From positions 1 to 16,162 of the forward strand of contig JASFWK010000038.1 of assembly GCA_050049355.1 (NCBI GenBank): a stretch of DNA of 16,162 nt, read 5' to 3'. Shown here piece after piece: positions 10,980 through 16,162 of this stretch. The notes under the pieces are model-generated. The model did not search any database and was not told where the DNA came from. It saw only the letters and a list, made by a program, of their open reading frames with translations. Position numbers and translations under genes: made by a program. This DNA is from JASFWK01 sp050049355 (GTDB lineage: Bacteria > Chloroflexota > Anaerolineae > B4-G1 > DUEL01). The stretch's first letter is position 1. Every line of letters starts with the position of its first letter.

Positions 10980-11757
10980 AAGTCTGCCCGTGGTCGTGCT
11001 CTGTGGAGGACGAGGCACGCGTATGCGCGGCCACACCCTCACCAAGAAGGAGCTAATCGAGGTCGGTGAGCGCCCCATCCTCTGGCACGTGATGAAGATC
11101 TACGCCGCATACGGCCATACCCGCTTCATCCTTACACTAGGGCATCAGCCCGACGCACTCAAGCGGTACTTCCTCGAGTACGAACCTATGAGCTACGACT
11201 TCACTATCCGCCTGGGCCGGCCGGCCGCTGCCTCTTATCACCAATCGAATGCCGAGGATGATTGGGAGGTGACACTGGCGGACACTGGGCCAGACACAGA
11301 GAAGGGCTCACGCATCTACCAGGTCGCACAGTATATTGAGACCGATACTTTCTTCGTTACCTACGGCGAAGCGGTAGGTGACGTAGATCTGAATGCGCTG
11401 CTGTCCTTCCACCACCAGCACGGCCGACTGGCGACGGTCACGGGAACGCGCCTGAAGTCTCATCTGGGCATCCTTCAACTAGACGAGGGAGGACAGGTGG
11501 TCGGATTCCTCGAGAAGCCCCAGCTTGAACACTGGGTCAACGCAGGGTTCATGGTCTTCGAGCGTGCGGTGCTGGACCATCTGAGCGGCGACAACGTCCA
11601 TTTGGAGAGAGAAGCTCTGCCTCGCCTGGCCGCTGAAGGAGAGTTGATGATGTACCGCCACACTGGGTATTGGCGCTCGATGAAGACCTTCAAGGACGCC
11701 CTGGAGTTGGACGAGGTCTGGCAGGAAAGCGCGCCCTGGAAGGTGTGGCCAGACTGA
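10960..11757 (+). CDS. RfbF-like sugar-1-phosphate nucleotidyltransferase, divergent at the metal site
   Basis: The 265-residue protein aligns along its length with glucose-1-phosphate cytidylyltransferases. It has the nucleotide loop LCGGRGTRM (14-22), a conserved lysine in KKELIEVG, RPILWHVMKIY (38-48), LADTGPDTEKGSR, FLEKP (183-187), YRHTGYW (232-238) and APWKVW near the end. Two positions differ. The usual TYGDGV is TYGEAV (E137), and the usual MDT is MKT (K242). As I recall from the Salmonella enzyme, both aspartates bind Mg, so normal CDP-glucose synthesis is doubtful; it may have another substrate or be regulatory. Start is GTG at 10960 with GAGGAG four bases upstream; it overlaps mtnA by 20 nt, implying translational coupling. 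No other deoxysugar or polysaccharide gene is nearby. Confidence 0.8.
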   Translation: MTNPATESLPVVVLCGGRGTRMRGHTLTKKELIEVGERPILWHVMKIYAAYGHTRFILTLGHQPDALKRYFLEYEPMSYDFTIRLGRPAAASYHQSNAEDDWEVTLADTGPDTEKGSRIYQVAQYIETDTFFVTYGEAVGDVDLNALLSFHHQHGRLATVTGTRLKSHLGILQLDEGGQVVGFLEKPQLEHWVNAGFMVFERAVLDHLSGDNVHLEREALPRLAAEGELMMYRHTGYWRSMKTFKDALELDEVWQESAPWKVWPD

Positions 11758-11778
11758 AGATAGGGGACGTCAACCATT

Positions 11779-11782
11779 GGAG
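11779..11782 (+). promoter_or_regulatory. Ribosome-binding site deciding the reductase GTG start
   Basis: GGAG (within GGAGAGAGAA) lies 6 nt before GTG at 11789. The earlier in-frame TTG at 11777 overlaps this site and is therefore unlikely to be the start. Confidence 0.6.
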
Positions 11783-11788
11783 AGAGAA

Positions 11789-13117
11789 GTGACCAGGAAA
11801 ACGGAGCAGATCAGGGTCGGCATCCGTCGGGAGGATAAGTCCATATGGGAGCGACGCGTGCCTATCATCCCCCAGCACGCTCGCGAACTTAAGGAGAAGC
11901 ACGACATCCAGGTGGTGGTCCAGCCTTCCGACATTCGCGTCTTCAAAGACGAGGAATACACGGCAGTAGGCGCACAGGTACAGGAAGAGCTATCAAACTG
12001 CAGCGCTGTCTTCGCCGTCAAGGAGGTCCCGCCCAGCTTGCTCATTTCGGGCATGACCTACGTCTTCTTCGCCCACGTCATCAAGGGCCAACCGTACAAC
12101 ATGCCCATGCTGAAGCGGCTCCTGGATCAGAGCTGTGCGTTGATTGACTATGAGAAAGTGATTGATGAAGAGGGCCGGCGGCTCATCTTCTTCGGGCGCC
12201 ACGCTGGGTGGGCCGGCATGTTGGATACACTTTGGGCATTGGGGAAACGATTGGCGTGGGAAGGGATTCCCACTCCCTTCGAAGCCGTCGCTCAAGCTCA
12301 CACCTATGCGGACCTAGAGACCGCCAGAGGGGCGGTGCAAGAGGCGGGGGAGCGCATTCGCAGCGAGGGGCTTCCTCTGACCCTGGCGCCTCTCGTGGTG
12401 GGTTTCGCGGGCTACGGCAATGTCTCTCAGGGTGCACAGGAGATCTTCGATCTCCTGCCCTTTGAGGAAGTTGCCCCCAGCGACCTAGCAGGGCTCTTTG
12501 AGCGAAGATCAAACCCCCACACTCTCTACAAAGTGGTCTTCAAGGAGAAGCACATGGTGGAACCGGTCTCCCCGGAGGATCACTTTGAGCTCCAGGACTA
12601 CTACGATCATCCGGAGAAGTACCGCTCTCGCTTCTCTACCTACATTCCCTACCTGACCGTCTTGGTCAACGGCATCTATTGGGAAGAGAAGTATCCGCGG
12701 CTGGTGACGAAGCATTACCTGCGAGAGCTCTTCAGTGGGCCAACCCGGCCCCGCCTGCGGGTCATCGGCGATATCAGCTGCGACATCGAGGGGGCCATCG
12801 AGTGCACCGTGCGCTGCACCGAGCCAGGCGACCCCGTATACGTCTACAATCCGCTTACCGAGGAGACCGTCGACGGGCACGCCGACGAGGGAATAGTGAT
12901 GCTGGCGGTGGACATCCTGCCCAGCGAGCTGCCTCGTGAGGCCTCCACAGACTTCAGCGCAATCCTCAAGCGGTTTGTGCCCGCCATCGCCAAGGCTGAC
13001 TACACGGCGCCTTTTGAGGAGTTAGACCTGCCACCGGAGATCAAGCGGGCACTGATCGTCCACAGCGGGGAACTGACGCCGGACTACCAGTACCTGGAGC
13101 ACTACCTCCCTACGTGA
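11789..13117 (+). CDS. Lysine-ketoglutarate reductase (saccharopine-forming), monofunctional
   Basis: This enzyme condenses lysine with 2-oxoglutarate to saccharopine using NADPH. The 442-residue protein matches the N-terminal half of animal/plant AASS (LKR/SDH). The AlaDH/PNT-type N-terminal domain has GIRREDKSIWERRVPIIP (11-28), VVVQPSDIRVF, TYVFFAHVIKGQ (90-101) and LIDYEKVIDEEGRR. The nucleotide-binding part has FFGRHAGWAGMLDTL and the Rossmann motif GFAGYGNVSQGAQEIF (205-220). The C-terminal part includes RVIGDISCDIEGAIE and DGHADEGIVMLAVDILPSELP, which resemble the AASS reductase. Alanine dehydrogenase lacks these AASS-specific stretches. It sits 31 nt after the nucleotidyltransferase and 88 nt before the matching saccharopine dehydrogenase, which supports joint lysine catabolism. 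Confidence 0.92.
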   Translation: MTRKTEQIRVGIRREDKSIWERRVPIIPQHARELKEKHDIQVVVQPSDIRVFKDEEYTAVGAQVQEELSNCSAVFAVKEVPPSLLISGMTYVFFAHVIKGQPYNMPMLKRLLDQSCALIDYEKVIDEEGRRLIFFGRHAGWAGMLDTLWALGKRLAWEGIPTPFEAVAQAHTYADLETARGAVQEAGERIRSEGLPLTLAPLVVGFAGYGNVSQGAQEIFDLLPFEEVAPSDLAGLFERRSNPHTLYKVVFKEKHMVEPVSPEDHFELQDYYDHPEKYRSRFSTYIPYLTVLVNGIYWEEKYPRLVTKHYLRELFSGPTRPRLRVIGDISCDIEGAIECTVRCTEPGDPVYVYNPLTEETVDGHADEGIVMLAVDILPSELPREASTDFSAILKRFVPAIAKADYTAPFEELDLPPEIKRALIVHSGELTPDYQYLEHYLPT

Positions 13118-13205
13118 AGACGGTCCCACACTCTGCCAACAATAGCTCGCTTTGCTCCAGGTTTCACGCTCATTCAACCTGAAACTCTCGCAATAGGAGG
13201 TCTCT

Positions 13206-14534
13206 GTGAAGAATATCCTCGTTTTCGGCGCGGGCTTGGTTGCCAGGCCTCTGGTGCACTACCTACTCGAGCAGCCCAGCTACCACGTCACGGTCGCTAG
13301 CCGAACTATCAGCAAGGCACAGGCCCTTATCAATGACCGGCCCAATGGGCAAGCACTCCCCTTCGACATTGCCCACAACGGCGCTGCACTCAGCGCGCTG
13401 GTCTCCGAGGCCGACCTGGTTGTGAGTCTCCTTCCCTACACCTACCACGTCCAGGTGGCGGAACAGTGTGTGCGGCACAAGTGCCATCTGGTCACCACCT
13501 CCTACGTGAAAGACGAGATGCAGGCACTGGACAATCAGGCGAAGGGGGCAGGGGTGATCCTACTCAATGAGATCGGCCTCGACCCCGGCATTGATCATAT
13601 GTCCGCCATGCGCATCATCCACCGTGTCCACAACGCCGGTGGTCAAGTGATCGGCTTCCGCTCCTACTGCGGCGGCCTCCCTGCCCCGGAAGCGAACACC
13701 AACCCATTTGGATACAAGTTCTCCTGGAGTCCGCGTGGAGTCCTTCTGGCCGGCCGCAGTGATGCCCGCTACCTGGAGGACGGCGAGGTGGTCGAGGTTC
13801 CCAACGCCCGCCTCTTCGCCACACGACACACGGTTCATGTGGAGAGTCTGGGTATCTTCGATGCCTACCCCAACCGAAATTCCCTCCCCTACACAGAGAC
13901 CTACGGCATTCCGGAGACCCGCACGATGTACCGAGGAACTCTCCGCTATCCAGGCTGGTGCGAGACCTGGCAAAAGTTCGTCGAACTGGGCCTCTTGGAT
14001 CTAACCAGGCGAGACGATCTGAAGGGACTGACCTTCCGTCAGCTGATGGCCCAACTCATCGACAAGTCGGATACTGAGAGTTTGAAGCGGGAGCTAGCAG
14101 CCCACCTGGATATCGCCCCTGACTCGGACGTGATGATGCGCTTTGAGTGGCTGGGGCTGTTAAGCGACGAGCCGTTGCCGAAGGAGGAGACTACCCTCGA
14201 CGTGCTTGCCGCCCAGATGCAGAAGAAACTCCAATACCAGGAAGGGGAGCGTGATATGATCGTCCTCCTCCACGACTTCATCGCTCAGTACCCCAACCGG
14301 CGAGAGCACATTACCTCTACTCTGATCGACTTCGGCATCCCCGGAGGCGACACTGCTATGGCCCGTACGGTAGGGCTGCCTGCCGCTATTGGCAGCCGCC
14401 TAGTGCTAGAAGGCCAGATCCAACTGACCGGTGTCCATACTCCGGTTCTCCGGCAGATCTACGAACCGGTACTGGAGGAGTTGGCCCAGCTCGGGATCGG
14501 GATGGAGGAACAGGTCGAGCAGCTAGAAGGGTAG
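13206..14534 (+). CDS. Saccharopine dehydrogenase (glutamate-forming)
   Basis: This enzyme oxidises saccharopine to aminoadipate semialdehyde plus glutamate. The 442-residue protein matches the C-terminal half of AASS and fungal Lys9. It has the Rossmann motif FGAGLVARPL (7-16), DLVVSLLPYTYH (70-81) and NEIGLDPGIDHMSAM (121-135). It also has YCGGLPAPEANTNPFGYKF (154-172), directly followed by SWSPRGV, and later YPNRNSLPYTETYGI and MYRGTLRYPGW. GTG at 13206 has AGGAGG five bases upstream, giving a normal Rossmann start. In eukaryotic catabolism the two activities are fused; here they are separate but adjacent and in the same order, so together they reconstitute AASS. The next enzyme, aminoadipate semialdehyde dehydrogenase, is not in the window. 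Lysine synthesis in reverse is formally possible, but the catabolic AASS-like pairing argues for degradation. Confidence 0.93.
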   Translation: MKNILVFGAGLVARPLVHYLLEQPSYHVTVASRTISKAQALINDRPNGQALPFDIAHNGAALSALVSEADLVVSLLPYTYHVQVAEQCVRHKCHLVTTSYVKDEMQALDNQAKGAGVILLNEIGLDPGIDHMSAMRIIHRVHNAGGQVIGFRSYCGGLPAPEANTNPFGYKFSWSPRGVLLAGRSDARYLEDGEVVEVPNARLFATRHTVHVESLGIFDAYPNRNSLPYTETYGIPETRTMYRGTLRYPGWCETWQKFVELGLLDLTRRDDLKGLTFRQLMAQLIDKSDTESLKRELAAHLDIAPDSDVMMRFEWLGLLSDEPLPKEETTLDVLAAQMQKKLQYQEGERDMIVLLHDFIAQYPNRREHITSTLIDFGIPGGDTAMARTVGLPAAIGSRLVLEGQIQLTGVHTPVLRQIYEPVLEELAQLGIGMEEQVEQLEG

Positions 14535-14573
14535 GACGACTCCTCCTATCATCTCGAGGAGCGTGGTGATCCA

Positions 14574-16058
14574 ATGAGTGACCAGCCCCCTGCCCTCATC
14601 TCGCCTCCCTCTCTTGCCTCCGAATCTGGGGGGAGGAGAGAGAGGCAGAGATGGGGAAAGAGGGCCCTAGTTTGCGCCCCGCTGCTGGCCATCCTGATTC
14701 TGGCGACCTGCGCTGCACCGATATCCCCCACACCCTCACCCGATCCGTTCGCCGCACTACTTGAGACTGGCGACACGCTCGCCGCCGACGGCTCACGGAC
14801 GGCGGCGGAAGAGGCCTACCGGCAGGCGGCCGCTGCTCGCCCGGACGACCCAATCCCCTACCAGCGGCTGGCCCAACTCTACCTAGACTGGAATCGGCCA
14901 CACGAGGGAGTGACGGAACTAGAGCTGGCCGAACGATTGGGAGCCCCCGCTGCACAGATAACGCCCCTGCGCGCAGCTCTCGAGGCAGCCCTGGGGAACT
15001 GGGAGGAGGTGGTTGGCTGGTCTCAAGCAGCCCTGGCGCTCGATCCCGATGGCACCGACACCCGAGGCTTGCTCGCGCGGGCATACGTGGCTCAGGGAAG
15101 CCTGGAGGAAGCGCAAGCGCAGTACCGAGCGCTGTTGGATGAGAACCCCGACGACATCAGGGCCCAGGAGCGATTGGGGATCCTGCTGGCCCTCACCGAC
15201 CCTCCTGCTGCCCCCCCCTACCTGCGATCGGCGGAGACGCCCCTTGCATCCGCCCTTATCGCCGCCTTGGAGAGCGTGGGCGATGGCGACCCTGCCTACC
15301 GCCTTGCCCTGGTGGGCCAAGCCTGCCTCGCCCACGACGAGCCGTCTCTGGCGGCATCGGCCCTGGAGAGAGCGGTGGGGCGCAGACAGAACTACGCCGA
15401 CGGGCATGCTCTGCTTGGTCAGGCGCTAGACCGATTGGCGCGGCAAGAGGAAGCCTTGCTACACTTGGAAGAGGCCGTTCGCCTCGCTCCCAACTCCTCC
15501 TTGGCACGCTCCCTCCTCGGACTTCATCACCTACAGGCAGGCGAGCCTGGCGCTGCCCGCCCCCACCTGGAGGTCGCCTACGATCTAGACTCCGACAATC
15601 CGCTTCTCTGTCTGTATCTAGCTCGCACATACGCCGACCTGGGCCAATACGATGCGGCAGAGGTCTGGCTGAAGGAAGCCACCCGCTTGGCCCCGGAGAA
15701 TCCAGCGATTCGGGAGGCCGCGGTCCGTTTCTACCTCAGGCTGGGACTCGTACACGAACAGCAGGGGCTTGAGGCAGCACAGGCCTTCGTGGAACTTGAG
15801 CCTGAGAGCGCAGTAGCCCACGACCTGCTGGGTTGGGTACACTTCCTGGCCGGCGACGCAGAGCAGGCAGCGGAGCACCTATCGGAGGCGGTGGAACTGG
15901 GACCATCATTGGCCACTGCCCACTATCATCTGGGGCGGGTCGAGGCCTATCTGGGCCGCCGGGAGGAGGCACAACTGACCCTTACTCGCGCCCTCGATCT
16001 CAATACCGACCCAGCACTTCGCGCTGAGATCGAACGGGCCCTCTCCATGCTCCGCTGA
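14574..16058 (+). CDS. TPR-repeat protein, probable lipoprotein or signal-anchored
   Basis: The 494-residue protein has a Pro/Ser-rich and basic N-terminus (residues 1-30), a hydrophobic stretch ALVCAPLLAILILATC (31-46) and then a Pro-rich linker. C46 could be lipidated, but the preceding residue is Thr (LATC) rather than the usual Gly/Ala/Ser, and the region before the hydrophobic stretch is long, so a membrane anchor is an alternative. Residues from about 58 to the end form roughly a dozen TPR-like helix-turn-helix units. Clear ones read LGQALDRLARQEEALLHLEEAV, LARTYADLGQYDAAEVWLKEA and LGWVHFLAGDAEQAAEHLSEAV in shortened form; one unit near residues 205-230 is degenerate. TPRs bind proteins; no partner is evident. 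It lies 39 nt after saccharopine dehydrogenase, on the same strand, so it may share the transcript, but a lysine-related role is not shown. Confidence 0.83.
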   Translation: MSDQPPALISPPSLASESGGRRERQRWGKRALVCAPLLAILILATCAAPISPTPSPDPFAALLETGDTLAADGSRTAAEEAYRQAAAARPDDPIPYQRLAQLYLDWNRPHEGVTELELAERLGAPAAQITPLRAALEAALGNWEEVVGWSQAALALDPDGTDTRGLLARAYVAQGSLEEAQAQYRALLDENPDDIRAQERLGILLALTDPPAAPPYLRSAETPLASALIAALESVGDGDPAYRLALVGQACLAHDEPSLAASALERAVGRRQNYADGHALLGQALDRLARQEEALLHLEEAVRLAPNSSLARSLLGLHHLQAGEPGAARPHLEVAYDLDSDNPLLCLYLARTYADLGQYDAAEVWLKEATRLAPENPAIREAAVRFYLRLGLVHEQQGLEAAQAFVELEPESAVAHDLLGWVHFLAGDAEQAAEHLSEAVELGPSLATAHYHLGRVEAYLGRREEAQLTLTRALDLNTDPALRAEIERALSMLR

Positions 16059-16087
16059 CCGCCCATCCACTCAAAGGAGCGACCCCA

Positions 16088-16153
16088 ATGAGCTCCTGCA
16101 ACATGTGCCAGGGCAACAACCAAGAAGACACAGACAACGCAGACATTCTGTGA
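16088..16153 (+). CDS. Possible 21-codon Cys-rich small peptide or start of an interrupted gene
   Basis: An ATG at 16088 has a good Shine-Dalgarno sequence (AAAGGAG, 8 nt upstream) and opens a frame of 21 codons ending in TGA at 16151. The peptide begins MSSCNMCQGN with a CxxC pair, then is Asn/Asp/Gln/Glu rich. It lies 29 nt after the TPR gene on the same strand. A second ATG at 16157 is in the same frame just after the TGA, so the stop could separate a short leader peptide from a following gene, or break a longer gene through a sequence error. I recognise no family; the window ends 9 nt later. Confidence 0.35.
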   Translation: MSSCNMCQGNNQEDTDNADIL

Positions 16154-16162
16154 GGAATGCCC

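Noticed and set aside
16151..16153. TGA as a selenocysteine codon in the terminal small frame
   Set aside because: Too little downstream sequence is present to see a recoding hairpin, and ordinary termination before a coupled gene is simpler.

Overview
This is a GC-rich bacterial chromosomal window dominated by housekeeping and metabolic genes. I see no mobile element, CRISPR array, tRNA or rRNA. The protein families best fit the Chloroflexota (possibly Anaerolineae-like). The main clue is an RpoC with a long coiled-coil insertion near its N-terminus, at the site where Thermus/Chloroflexota-type enzymes carry insertions, and without the E. coli-type insertion near the trigger loop. The lineage call is an inference, not a certainty. 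Clear Shine-Dalgarno sites, GTG starts and textbook sigma70-type promoters are present.

Left half, minus strand (1-4898). A truncated 7TM-HD (PgpH-type) membrane protein runs off the left edge. Upstream of it lie yqeY and rpsU, expressed from a perfect TTGACA-N16-TATAAT promoter at 2092-2119. A hairpin between yqeY and pgpH looks like a terminator. Further upstream, a ROK-family sugar kinase and a large alkaline-phosphatase-superfamily hydrolase with possible membrane segments form a two-gene unit.

Centre (4899-9872). A 611-bp gap separates the divergent ROK kinase and rpoC. It holds a second perfect TTGACA-N16-TATAAT promoter, a hairpin with a T-rich tail just after the predicted transcription start (attenuator-like), and about 270 nt of further untranslated leader. 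rpoC stands alone, not directly after rpoB, and ends in a strong intrinsic terminator.

Right half, plus strand (9875-16162). A promoter abutting the rpoC terminator starts a tightly packed run: mtnA (methionine salvage), an RfbF-like nucleotidyltransferase lacking both expected metal-binding aspartates, the two halves of the eukaryotic-type lysine-catabolic enzyme AASS as separate genes (lysine-ketoglutarate reductase, then saccharopine dehydrogenase), a TPR-repeat probable lipoprotein, and a very small Cys-rich reading frame at the edge. The reductase and dehydrogenase would convert lysine plus 2-oxoglutarate to aminoadipate semialdehyde plus glutamate. The links of mtnA, the nucleotidyltransferase and the TPR protein to that pathway rest only on position.

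I found no convincing new multi-gene defence or mobile system. The most unusual items are the degenerate nucleotidyltransferase inside the lysine/methionine-salvage run, the solitary rpoC with an attenuator-like leader, and the short terminal peptide.
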